Made by a program: the position numbers and the translations under genes. Positions 1 through 5,517 of a DNA stretch of 10,057 nt are shown here, piece after piece. The notes beneath the pieces are model-generated. The model did not search any database, was not told where the DNA came from, and worked only from the letters and a program-made list of their open reading frames with translations. The stretch's first letter is position 1; each line of letters opens with the position of its first letter. The stretch spans positions 1-10,057 of the forward strand of contig JAAEPW010000711.1 of NCBI GenBank assembly GCA_024232355.1, read 5' to 3'. The stretch comes from Chloroflexota bacterium. Lineage in GTDB: Bacteria > Chloroflexota > Anaerolineae > B4-G1.

Positions 1-37
1 CCGCTTGGGCTTCCGTTGCTGTAGCTTTTTTAATCAT
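1..37 (-). CDS. Start of an unknown protein, truncated by the window edge
   Basis: On the minus strand an ATG at 37-35 opens a frame with no stop through the 12 codons left in the window, reading MIKKATATEAQA. A GGAG ribosome binding site lies 8 nt before the ATG. This is the position where the leftward operon would resume after the oppositely oriented HNH gene. The lysine- and alanine-rich N-terminus matches nothing I recognise and is too short for any functional call. The call rests only on the binding site, the start codon and the operon direction. Confidence 0.5.
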   Translation of the reverse strand, partial: MIKKATATEAQA

Positions 38-67
38 TACAGGTTCTCCAATCTAAAAAAGGTAGAG

Positions 68-96
68 TTGACGTAAAACGCTAGATAGTGTATAAA
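68..96 (+). promoter_or_regulatory. Sigma-70-like promoter for the HNH gene
   Basis: TTGACG at 68-73 (5 of 6 match to TTGACA) and TATAAA at 91-96 (5 of 6 match to TATAAT) are separated by 17 bp, the optimal spacing. The expected transcription start is near 102-104, about 60 nt before the GTG of the HNH gene. It is the best promoter in the window and gives the endonuclease its own transcription, independent of the leftward operon. Confidence 0.7.
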
Positions 97-131
97 ACGG
101 AAGCCAACCGATTGTATCTCGGCTGGCTTCC
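92..131 (-). terminator. Hairpin followed by a T-rich run, probable minus-strand terminator
   Basis: Positions 99-111 and 119-131 form a 13-bp stem with one mismatch and a 7-nt loop. On the minus strand the stem is followed by GTTTTAT, as in an intrinsic terminator. On the plus strand no T-run follows, and the predicted HNH transcription start falls inside the left arm, so a full hairpin would form only in the minus transcript. It could stop leftward transcription that has run antisense through the HNH gene, before the next gene at 37. An operator role is an alternative. Confidence 0.45.
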
Positions 132-161
132 TAACACGATGAACCTGATAAGGAGGCTACC

Positions 162-701
162 GTGTCTAAAAGCAATTCTATTGAAAATCTGTGTTCCGCA
201 CCAGTTCCAAACTTTCCTGATTATCGCGTTGACACTAATGGTGGGGTATGGAGCTACAAGTTTGGTAAATGTCGTTTGTTGAAGCCAGTGCTGAACAACA
301 GAGGTTACCACATCGTCGGCTTGTGCAGAGACGGAAAAAGGCACATACAAAGAGTCCACGCATTGGTACTCATGACCTTTGTTAGTCCACGTCCAGAAGG
401 CGAAGAAGCGTGTCATTGGAACGGATGCCAAACCGATAACCGTCTTGTTAATCTTCGCTGGGACACTCACAAAAACAATTATGCTGATGCCGTGCGGCAT
501 GGTACGTCTCACATTGGTGTTGGCTCTCCTCCGGGAGAAGCCCACTCTACTGCTAAGCTCACCGAGGCGGATGTTTACGAAATCAGGCGGCGGCATGCGG
601 CGGGTGGCATAACCCAAGCAGCATTGGCCAGTGAATATCCCGTTAGCCGCAAGCAAATTGCGAACATTATCCACCGCAAAAGATGGTCCCACATTCCCTA
701 G
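162..701 (+). CDS. Free-standing HNH homing-type endonuclease with NUMOD4-like region and C-terminal helix-turn-helix
   Basis: A 179-residue protein, the only convincing plus-strand gene here. Residues 15-42 (PDYRVDTNGGVWSYK) resemble NUMOD4, the DNA-recognition segment of phage HNH endonucleases. Residues 63-110 carry the HNH_3-type core: H66 in RVHALVLMTF, then CHWNGCQTDNRLVNLRW (C84, H85, N92, N97), followed by THKNNYAD. Residues 131-175 look like a resolvase-type helix-turn-helix (LTEADVYEIRRRHAAGG ... SRKQIANII) for target binding. The start is GTG at 162, 5 nt after a perfect AGGAGG (151-156). A strong promoter precedes it. Its TAG stop overlaps the stop of the convergent gene within CTAG at 698-701. 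Such genes usually behave as selfish homing elements in phage genomes; this one interrupts a leftward operon. All key residues seem present, so it is probably active. Confidence 0.9.
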   Translation: MSKSNSIENLCSAPVPNFPDYRVDTNGGVWSYKFGKCRLLKPVLNNRGYHIVGLCRDGKRHIQRVHALVLMTFVSPRPEGEEACHWNGCQTDNRLVNLRWDTHKNNYADAVRHGTSHIGVGSPPGEAHSTAKLTEADVYEIRRRHAAGGITQAALASEYPVSRKQIANIIHRKRWSHIP

Positions 702-1102
702 CCCTTCTTCGCTACCCATAACTCCCCCCTGGCCTCGGCACAAACTCGCAAAGTATTTGCGAGGGAGTCTATTCGGTATTGGCCTTCGGGGGCCGCTGGA
801 TCGGCAATCAAGACAATCTTGAGTTTGTAGCGATCCCAACTTTCTGGATTACACACCATGCAAACCAGATTGCCGCTACGAGCCACGCCGCTCATACCCC
901 CACCACAGATTGGACAGGGATGCTCGAAGTTCCCGATCAGTCCGCTGGCCGGTGTGGGCGGAGGTTTCCCTGGGGCCGGTGTTGGCTTCGGACTACTGGG
1001 CTCGAACAGGTCGAACACACCGCTGGTTTTTGCTTGCGAATTACCCATTCTGTTTTTCTTTCTTATTTTGAGCCGTGTCCCCCGTGTCTGGGTGGTAGGC
1101 AC
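698..1102 (-). CDS. Small zinc-ribbon protein of unknown function
   Basis: A 134-residue protein with three parts: a basic N-terminus (residues 9-20), a proline-rich linker (35-53, SSPKPTPAPGKPPPTPAS) and a C-terminal domain opening with a four-cysteine zinc ribbon, CPIC at 63-66 and CMVC at 81-84. The rest ends in a short helix-rich stretch (IDSLANTLRVCAEARGE). I do not recognise the family. I chose the GTG at 1102 because AAGGA lies 8 nt upstream in the same 14-nt context that precedes the primase gene. An ATG at 1048 (MGNSQAKT) is possible but has a poor binding site. It is the last gene of the leftward run before the HNH gene, with which it shares a stop-codon CTAG. Confidence 0.7.
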   Translation of the reverse strand: MPTTQTRGTRLKIRKKNRMGNSQAKTSGVFDLFEPSSPKPTPAPGKPPPTPASGLIGNFEHPCPICGGGMSGVARSGNLVCMVCNPESWDRYKLKIVLIADPAAPEGQYRIDSLANTLRVCAEARGELWVAKKG

Positions 1103-1108
1103 GGGTTA

Positions 1109-1122
1109 AGTCCTTTGGTGGT
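1109..1122 (-). promoter_or_regulatory. Shared ribosome-binding leader (copy 1), before the gene starting at 1102
   Basis: On the minus strand, ACCACCAAAGGACT precedes the GTG start at 1102 and contains the AAGGA binding site. The same 14 nt occur before the primase gene at 4297-4310. The identity supports the GTG start chosen for the downstream gene. Confidence 0.65.
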
Positions 1123-1139
1123 AAGTGGTTAAGTGTGGT

Positions 1140-1267
1140 GTGTACCTGTGTCCGCTGTTTTGACGCGCACACACACACCGGTAAGCAGAGGCAGGGTGAC
1201 TGACAGAGGCAGAGTGACTGACGCTGCCTCGCGTGACGTAGTGTGCTAATGCGGACACGGGGTACAC
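1140..1267. repeat. Long-range inverted repeat enclosing the tandem repeats
   Basis: GTGTACCTGTGTCCGC (1140-1155) is matched by its reverse complement at 1251-1267, with one extra G and one substitution that would be a G-U pair in plus-strand RNA. The enclosed 95 nt include a smaller hairpin, GAGGCAG (1206-1212) against CTGCCTC (1224-1230). The result is a potential large stem-loop or cruciform in the intergenic region. Confidence 0.6.
1187..1222. repeat. Two tandem 18-bp repeats
   Basis: AGAGGCAGGGTGACTGAC (1187-1204) is followed directly by AGAGGCAGAGTGACTGAC (1205-1222), identical at 17 of 18 positions. Directly repeated units of this size are common as binding sites for initiator or regulatory proteins, but two copies are few for iterons. 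Confidence 0.8.
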
Positions 1268-1287
1268 AGGTACACAGTAGACACTCA

Positions 1288-1332
1288 TACTACTACTACT
1301 ACTACTACTTAAAATATAGAGAGAGAGAGAGA
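1288..1332. repeat. (TAC)7 trinucleotide tract followed by (GA)7 tract
   Basis: Seven perfect TAC units (1288-1308) are followed by a 10-nt AT-rich spacer (TTAAAATATA, 1309-1318) and then seven GA dinucleotides (1319-1332). Such simple repeats are rare in compact phage genomes. The short AT-rich segment between two skewed tracts could be an easily melted stretch. Confidence 0.9.
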
Positions 1333-1428
1333 AAAGGAGCCTCTGGGGGCTATTTTTGAACCTGGCACCCCCCGTGTCCCTTGCTGTGTACCTATCTCGT
1401 TTTGTGTTCTTCATGGTACACACCTAAA

Positions 1429-4293
1429 CTACCATTCCTTTGTAGATTGGGGGGTTGGTTCATCATCTGACATGATTTGGGAGTGAATATAGTCGAAGTC
1501 GATTGCGACTCCTTTGCTTGTGGTTCCACCAACTCGCCGCCGAGATTGGATGGCAGTTCGGACACGGAGAAGAACTTGCTTGATTCCCTGGTCACGCCAT
1601 AGGGTGTCTTTGAGTAATTGATCGGCGACCACTCTCGGAGCCAGAAATAAACAGTCAGCTTCTTCTCGGCCTGGTTTTTCCTTGTCTGTAAAGCGGTCGA
1701 TCTTTACCCCGCTTCTGGCAAGACACTGTTCGGATTCACCGGTATCGTCGGCACCAGTCTGGATGTCGTCGATTAGCTGGGCCACCGATCGAGCCCCCTT
1801 GCGGGTGCTTGTGGTGGCGTTGAGGATTGACCGTAACAGTTCGATTTCATCCTTATTTTCCTCCCCGTCGCCAACTTCTTCGCCGTCGGTGGTCTTGACA
1901 ATTTCAGCCAGTACAGTGTTGGCCATGTTCATGTCGTGGTGCATTAGAGCGCTCAGGATGGACGATGGGCAAGCGTAGCTGTCGACGATCCGGTCGTCAA
2001 TCTTACGCCCATTCTCGGCTTTGTGGTGCTTCCCACGTAGCTCCAGGGCTAGCTTTCTAGCCCCGAAACCATAGTGAATGGCCGTTGCGAGTAGCTTTTG
2101 GCCTAGGTCGCGTAGCTCGGGGGCCTGCGGCGGGACTAGATTTCCCTCGTCGCCTGGCCGTGCTGGTAGTAGCTCCTGGACGATGAATCGGTTGCGGTCA
2201 GGGGCGCGTTCGAGTAGGACGTTGATACCCGCTAGCCAGCCGATGTGCTGTAGCCGGTACTCTACGCTGGCCTGGTGGGCTGTTCCACGCAGGCTAGAAT
2301 CGCCACGGCTGGAAGCCCGGAGCATGTCGAGGATTTTCTGCTTTTCCTTGGTCGAATCGAACTCGTCGCAGAGGATCACGCGGGATGAGTTGCCGATGTC
2401 TTGGCGGATGCCGGCGGCCGACGACTGGCTAGAAGCCGACGAAAGGCCCCCGAAGATTTCCTTGAGGGTAGCAAACAAAACAGATTTTCCGCTTTTCGAG
2501 GCTCCGATAATGGCCATTTGTGGCCGCCAACCCCAGATAACCTGGACGAAAGTAGCTAGAATGGCACCAGTGATTACCGAAGGGGCCATTTTGTGCTTCC
2601 ACCGCCACTGGGAAAATAGGTCGGTCCCTTGCTTTCCAACGGCACTGGCCCACGTCCTGTCCTTGGCTAGTTCGAGGTAGCGTTTCAGCGTCTCGAAGTC
2701 GTACCACGGCTTACCACCGGCGAAATGGAGCAAAAGCCCGCCGATTCGCGGGTGTTTGATTAGTTCGAGCGTGTCGCCGTCGTAAATGGCTCCTTCCTGG
2801 CTGCCTGTGAGCACGATAGAGCCGTCTTCATCATTGTTGGGCTTTCGACCTGCCCACACGCCCGGACCGAGCATAGAGCGGTCATGGAGCCGCTTCCCGC
2901 CCGCCAGGTAGGCCACGGCTTCACGTACTCCGGTGAGACTGGCCATGCCGGGCACTTCTTCGCGGCCTTGGTGGATGTTTTGCCGAGCTGGCTTGCCCGC
3001 GATTTGGAGCAGATCAGCGTAGGATACGCGGTTGATGTCCCTGATTCTGGAGTTTTTGCGGTTGAACTCACTGTAGACTTCGATCTGGCCGTTTTCCCAT
3101 TCGCCGAGGACGTCGAGCTTGATCATGCCGCAAACGATTTCGTCGGTGTAGGTGGGTTGTTGGGCGGGAGTGGCGTCGCTTGCAGCGTGACTTGTCACGT
3201 GACTTGTCACGTTTTGGGTAGGTTTTGCCGCCTCAATCAACTCCCCCGCCCGGGCTAATTTTAGCAATTCTTCGTAGGTTCCGCCGGCTAGAATCCAGTC
3301 GCGGAGGTCGAATCCGTGTTTTTCGGTGATCTCTCCCGGTAGCTTCACTAGCCTGGTTTCTTTAGCTACGGTAGCTATAGATTCGCCGAACCGCCTAACA
3401 CCAGTCTGTCCGGATTTGTCTAGGTCGCCAACCACAAATGCCTCTGCCAGTCCAGCGAACAGAGCTATCATTTCCGCCCTGGGCGTCTCCATTGCCCCGC
3501 CAGAATTGCTGATGACTAGGTGCGTCTTTTCTAGCTTTTTAGGTATGATCGACTGCAAGGTTAGTAAATCCGTGACACCCTCTACTTTCCAGACAATTTC
3601 GGCCTCTTTAATGTGCTGGAGAGCCCATTTTCCGATCCATCCGGCGGTCGATCCAAAAGTCGTTTTGGACTTCTTCCAGATCGGCGGTTTGTCTTTGCCT
3701 TGGAACACCGGAAGCGTCTTTCCGTTGCGTGGCAAGAGTGCCTGGCCGACTGGATCAGCGTCGAGGAAATGGGGGCCGTAGACCGGGAAGCTGAAGACTT
3801 TGTGATTTGCCTTTCCCTTCGGCACGCCGCCCATCGTGGCACCGGCCATTAGTATTGATTCCGGCGTTATTCCCTTCTTATGGGTATCGCAATAGGTTTT
3901 GGCAAGATCGTCATTCCATTTTTGGGGAGCGACCTGATCGTTCGGGTCATTCTTCGGAGCGTCGGGGAGTTTGATGCCGGCTTGCTTGGCGAAGTATCGG
4001 ACGGCCTCCATGCGGTCGCCAAGCTCCGGCCGGGCCATGGCCATAAAGTCGAAGAATGAGAGATTCCGGCCTTTGTCCGAGAACTCGTGATACCGACCTT
4101 TGGTAGGGTGTTCGCCGATATTCACGCCGGCAGATGGATTCTTATCTTTCTGCCAAAAGGCCCGGCACGTCACCCAGCCTTTGGCGTCTGGTTCGCTGCC
4201 GGTTATGTCGACGTTGACATTGCGGTATTCGGCGAGGATGTCGAGAGCATCGAGTATTTTCTGTATGGCTTCTGGCCATCCTTGTTTAGCCAT
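1429..4293 (-). CDS. Toprim primase fused to P-loop ATPase (phage replication primase-helicase type)
   Basis: A 954-residue protein that probably makes primers and unwinds or loads on DNA at the phage fork. Residues about 38-86 resemble the CHC2 primase zinc finger (KNPSAGVNI ... GRYHEFSDKGRNLSFFDFMA), but only C43 remains of the expected metal ligands. A Toprim domain follows: catalytic glutamate E238 in KVEGVTDLL and the DxD pair D290/D292 in VVGDLDKSG. A Ser/His/Ala/Thr/Pro-rich linker (about 357-380) leads to the ATPase half, with Walker A GASKSGKS (597-604), Walker B ILCDEF (D643, E644) and a possible arginine-finger segment near 694-702. The last about 75 residues (PRVVADQLLKDTLWRDQGIKQ...) look winged-helix-like. 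The ATG at 4293 follows AAAGGA at good spacing. The ATPase subfamily (DUF927- or D5-like) is uncertain; the primase-ATPase call is solid. Confidence 0.85.
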   Translation of the reverse strand: MAKQGWPEAIQKILDALDILAEYRNVNVDITGSEPDAKGWVTCRAFWQKDKNPSAGVNIGEHPTKGRYHEFSDKGRNLSFFDFMAMARPELGDRMEAVRYFAKQAGIKLPDAPKNDPNDQVAPQKWNDDLAKTYCDTHKKGITPESILMAGATMGGVPKGKANHKVFSFPVYGPHFLDADPVGQALLPRNGKTLPVFQGKDKPPIWKKSKTTFGSTAGWIGKWALQHIKEAEIVWKVEGVTDLLTLQSIIPKKLEKTHLVISNSGGAMETPRAEMIALFAGLAEAFVVGDLDKSGQTGVRRFGESIATVAKETRLVKLPGEITEKHGFDLRDWILAGGTYEELLKLARAGELIEAAKPTQNVTSHVTSHAASDATPAQQPTYTDEIVCGMIKLDVLGEWENGQIEVYSEFNRKNSRIRDINRVSYADLLQIAGKPARQNIHQGREEVPGMASLTGVREAVAYLAGGKRLHDRSMLGPGVWAGRKPNNDEDGSIVLTGSQEGAIYDGDTLELIKHPRIGGLLLHFAGGKPWYDFETLKRYLELAKDRTWASAVGKQGTDLFSQWRWKHKMAPSVITGAILATFVQVIWGWRPQMAIIGASKSGKSVLFATLKEIFGGLSSASSQSSAAGIRQDIGNSSRVILCDEFDSTKEKQKILDMLRASSRGDSSLRGTAHQASVEYRLQHIGWLAGINVLLERAPDRNRFIVQELLPARPGDEGNLVPPQAPELRDLGQKLLATAIHYGFGARKLALELRGKHHKAENGRKIDDRIVDSYACPSSILSALMHHDMNMANTVLAEIVKTTDGEEVGDGEENKDEIELLRSILNATTSTRKGARSVAQLIDDIQTGADDTGESEQCLARSGVKIDRFTDKEKPGREEADCLFLAPRVVADQLLKDTLWRDQGIKQVLLRVRTAIQSRRRVGGTTSKGVAIDFDYIHSQIMSDDEPTPQSTKEW
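3187..3210. repeat. Two tandem 12-bp palindromes inside the primase interdomain linker
   Basis: GTGACTTGTCAC occurs twice back to back (3187-3198 and 3199-3210). Each copy has perfect 5-bp arms around a 2-nt centre. On the coding strand they read VTSHVTSH, a low-complexity stretch between the Toprim and ATPase halves of the primase. They may be a simple linker expansion or a protein-binding site lodged where the protein tolerates it. Confidence 0.85.
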
Positions 4294-4296
4294 GTC

Positions 4297-4310
4297 AGTC
4301 CTTTGGTGGT
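4297..4310 (-). promoter_or_regulatory. Shared ribosome-binding leader (copy 2), before the primase gene
   Basis: The same minus-strand ACCACCAAAGGACT as at 1109-1122, here placing AAAGGA 6 nt (CTGACA shares its last base with the start) upstream of the primase ATG at 4293. The two genes it precedes encode unrelated proteins, so the match is at the level of DNA or translation control. Confidence 0.65.
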
Positions 4311-4323
4311 TGTTTGCTGTTCG

Positions 4324-4620
4324 CTAGTCACACTTCCGTTCCCGCCCTATCAACGTAAGTAGCTGCTGTCGCTTGCTGGGGTTCTCTATGTACTCCCCTA
4401 AAGCGGCGGCACAATCATAGCAAAGGTCCAGTTCGTCCGAATCATAATCCCCGCCGACAAGACAATTCCACGCAAGCGTTCCACTCCCCGCCCCGACATT
4501 GCACCAGTCAAAATTTTCGACATCGGGATACTCGGCTGTCCGCTCGCATAAGTCGCATTTAAGCTCGACACACTCCCGACGCTTTACGATTTTCATTTCC
4601 TTGGTTTCGTATTTCTTCAT
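4324..4620 (-). CDS. Small four-cysteine (zinc-finger-like) phage protein
   Basis: A 98-residue protein starting at ATG 4620, with AAAAGGA just upstream. A longer frame reaches 4746 but would overlap the preceding gene and lacks a comparable binding site. Two CxxC pairs, CDLC (22-25) and CYDC (67-70), are spaced as in a split zinc ribbon, with an acidic middle (GGDYDSDELDLCYDC). Its C-terminus is basic (KRQQLLTLIGRERKCD). Small proteins of this layout are common in phage early regions; the role is unknown. It lies 30 nt upstream of the primase gene and 32 nt after the double-cysteine-domain gene, in one probable operon. A 34-nt leader before it is a near-copy of the one before 5378. Confidence 0.75.
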   Translation of the reverse strand: MKKYETKEMKIVKRRECVELKCDLCERTAEYPDVENFDWCNVGAGSGTLAWNCLVGGDYDSDELDLCYDCAAALGEYIENPSKRQQLLTLIGRERKCD

Positions 4621-4654
4621 GGTTTTCCTTTTCGTGTTGGAGTTGTCCGGCTTC
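4621..4654 (-). promoter_or_regulatory. Repeated translation leader, copy B
   Basis: On the minus strand this leader runs from the upstream gene's TGA through AGCCGGACAACTCCAACACG to AAAAGGAAAACC and the ATG at 4620. It aligns over its whole length with the leader at 5379-5413, which has AGCCGGGCGACTTTAACACA and then CGAAAGGGAAACC. The only differences are a few substitutions and one length change. Confidence 0.7.
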
Positions 4655-5378
4655 ATTCTGACGTTGGCGTGGTATCCACGGGCAGGAAGTATACGGATGT
4701 TTTGTCGTCCCTGAAGTCGGGTGAACACATGCTCTGCCATGGGCATCGTCCATCAACCCATCGTGTCGCGTAGTAACACCCATTGCATCGAGCCTTATCA
4801 TCCTTGACAGTCTCCAACAGTGTCCCATCCTTCACATAGAATCGCTGGCCGATTGCTGGTTGCTGGGGTTCTGTTGGGAAGGCTTCGACAGCGGCGGGTG
4901 CATCTTTGACCTCGGGTTCTACTGGTACGAAGATTACGCCTTGGCCGCCATTACGTGCTGCTGATCCACATACTGGTCGGTTGTATGTTTTACAGGGGCG
5001 CCCCTTACCTTCATAAAAGCATCCATTACAGATGCATTTCGGAACAACGACTTTAAGCAGTGTGCTGGTTTCACTATCAGTGAACTCCGAACCAAGCGGA
5101 TAGTATGAGCGTTTCGGCAGTTCCGGCTCACTCCCCCGGTCAATCAGTTCTCCGGCTTCATCTTCCAAGTCTGCCGTAGGTGCCTCGCAATCCGGGTCGA
5201 GTATTTGTCGCCGGGCGTCCATCATGCCTCTGGCTACATGATATGCGTGACTTGGAGTGTCGTTGTATGTGCTTCCTGGCTTCCCGGGGAATTGTCCGGT
5301 GCGGATTAACTCAACCGCCAACACGTCTATCAGTAGCATGTTCGGTTCCCTGTATCGGTCGCTTTGGTCTTTACTCAT
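4653..5378 (-). CDS. Protein with two tandem CxxC...C...C domains, function unknown
   Basis: A 241-residue protein; ATG at 5378 after AAAGGG. The N-terminal 95 residues are helical and acidic (IDVLAVELIRTGQFPGKPG, then ARGMMDARRQILDPDCEAP). The C-terminal part holds the same domain twice. Each copy runs G-x2-F...TLL-x-V-V..., then CNGC(F/Y)Y, a third and fourth cysteine, and a closing strand (VIFVPV, VYFLPV). Cysteine spacing is CX2CX8CX7C in copy 1 (about residues 115-136) and CX2CX10CX5C in copy 2 (about 198-219), so the span from second to fourth cysteine is equal. This suggests a duplicated metal-binding domain of a kind seen in small phage proteins; DNA or protein binding is a guess. It is preceded by a hairpin-rich leader and followed by the small zinc-finger gene. 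Confidence 0.8.
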   Translation of the reverse strand: MSKDQSDRYREPNMLLIDVLAVELIRTGQFPGKPGSTYNDTPSHAYHVARGMMDARRQILDPDCEAPTADLEDEAGELIDRGSEPELPKRSYYPLGSEFTDSETSTLLKVVVPKCICNGCFYEGKGRPCKTYNRPVCGSAARNGGQGVIFVPVEPEVKDAPAAVEAFPTEPQQPAIGQRFYVKDGTLLETVKDDKARCNGCYYATRWVDGRCPWQSMCSPDFRDDKTSVYFLPVDTTPTSE

Positions 5379-5413
5379 GGTTTCCCTTTCGTGTGTTAAA
5401 GTCGCCCGGCTTC
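5379..5413 (-). promoter_or_regulatory. Repeated translation leader, copy A
   Basis: Minus-strand leader of the double-cysteine-domain gene, near-identical to 4621-4654. Even the TGA that opens copy B (the true stop of its upstream gene) is present here as GGGTGAAGCCGG, although no gene ends at this point. This suggests the segment was copied together with a neighbour's stop codon. Confidence 0.7.
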
Positions 5414-5497
5414 ACCCACCGGGCATGAGGAGCCAATCTACTCTACTGGGTTGGTTAGACCAAGAGGCTCCAGGGCATACCCGCTTGCCTTCGGGTA
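5404..5497 (-). other. Three consecutive hairpins in the leader upstream of 5378
   Basis: Between the small ORF stop (5518) and the start at 5378 lie three stems. TACCCG/CGGGTA at 5478-5483 and 5492-5497 has an 8-nt loop. GGAGCC/GGCTCC at 5429-5434 and 5466-5471 encloses TTGGT-TAG-ACCAA at 5451-5463. GCCCGG/CCGGGC at 5404-5409 and 5419-5424 has a 9-nt loop. None is followed by a real T-run, so termination is unlikely. They could be a structured 5' leader that controls translation. No tRNA fold and no known riboswitch was recognised, and I found no convincing promoter in the gap. Confidence 0.5.
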
Positions 5498-5517
5498 CAT
5501 CGGCGTCGATCAGGTGC

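Larger units (their letters stand above)
1103..1428. other. 326-bp repeat-rich intergenic region, candidate origin or control region
   Basis: No credible gene lies between the primase stop and the next start. The gap holds two 18-bp tandem repeats, a long-range inverted repeat, a tandem GTACACAG pair (1262-1277), a (TAC)7 tract, a (GA)7 tract, an (AC)-rich run (1167-1178), and scattered CCGTGTCC/GGACACGG and GTACAC words on both strands (1073, 1140, 1252, 1372, 1415). A weak stem with T-rich flank at 1338-1358 could help terminate transcription. Repeats of this density beside a primase gene fit a replication origin or a regulator-binding region. That is inference; no known origin motif was recognised. 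Confidence 0.5.

Noticed and set aside
81..839. 252-codon open frame on the minus strand, longer than the HNH gene
   Set aside because: It lies antisense to the HNH gene, which has clear domains, a promoter and AGGAGG. The translation has no recognisable domain and the frame crosses both the convergent gene's end and the hairpin.
1187..1222. CRISPR-like tandem repeats
   Set aside because: Two 18-bp copies directly adjacent with no spacers and no cas gene nearby.
1338..1358. Plus-strand intrinsic terminator (AGCCTC/GGGGCT stem then TATTTTT)
   Set aside because: The stem is short with a G-U pair and a 3-nt loop, and no plus-strand gene precedes it; on the minus strand the stem falls to 4 bp. 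Not enough to call.
1106..1414. Minus-strand frame starting MKNTKRDRYTARD after the primase gene
   Set aside because: Its content comes from simple repeats (LSLSLY, seven serines, HSASVSHPAS), the binding site is weak (AGGTG), and it runs over the whole repeat region. Probably non-coding, though the first 28 codons look less repetitive and could be tested by ribosome profiling.
2078..2680. 200-codon plus-strand frame opposite the primase ATPase domain
   Set aside because: Antisense shadow of a gene with intact Walker motifs; no binding site or domain.
5440..5463. Minus-strand promoter TTGGTC-17 bp-TAGATT upstream of 5378
   Set aside because: Only 3 of 6 and 4 of 6 consensus matches, and it overlaps a predicted hairpin.
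5429..5471. Possible tRNA from the GGAGCC/GGCTCC stem
   Set aside because: Only 43 nt, no T-loop or anticodon arm, no 3' CCA; better read as a simple hairpin.
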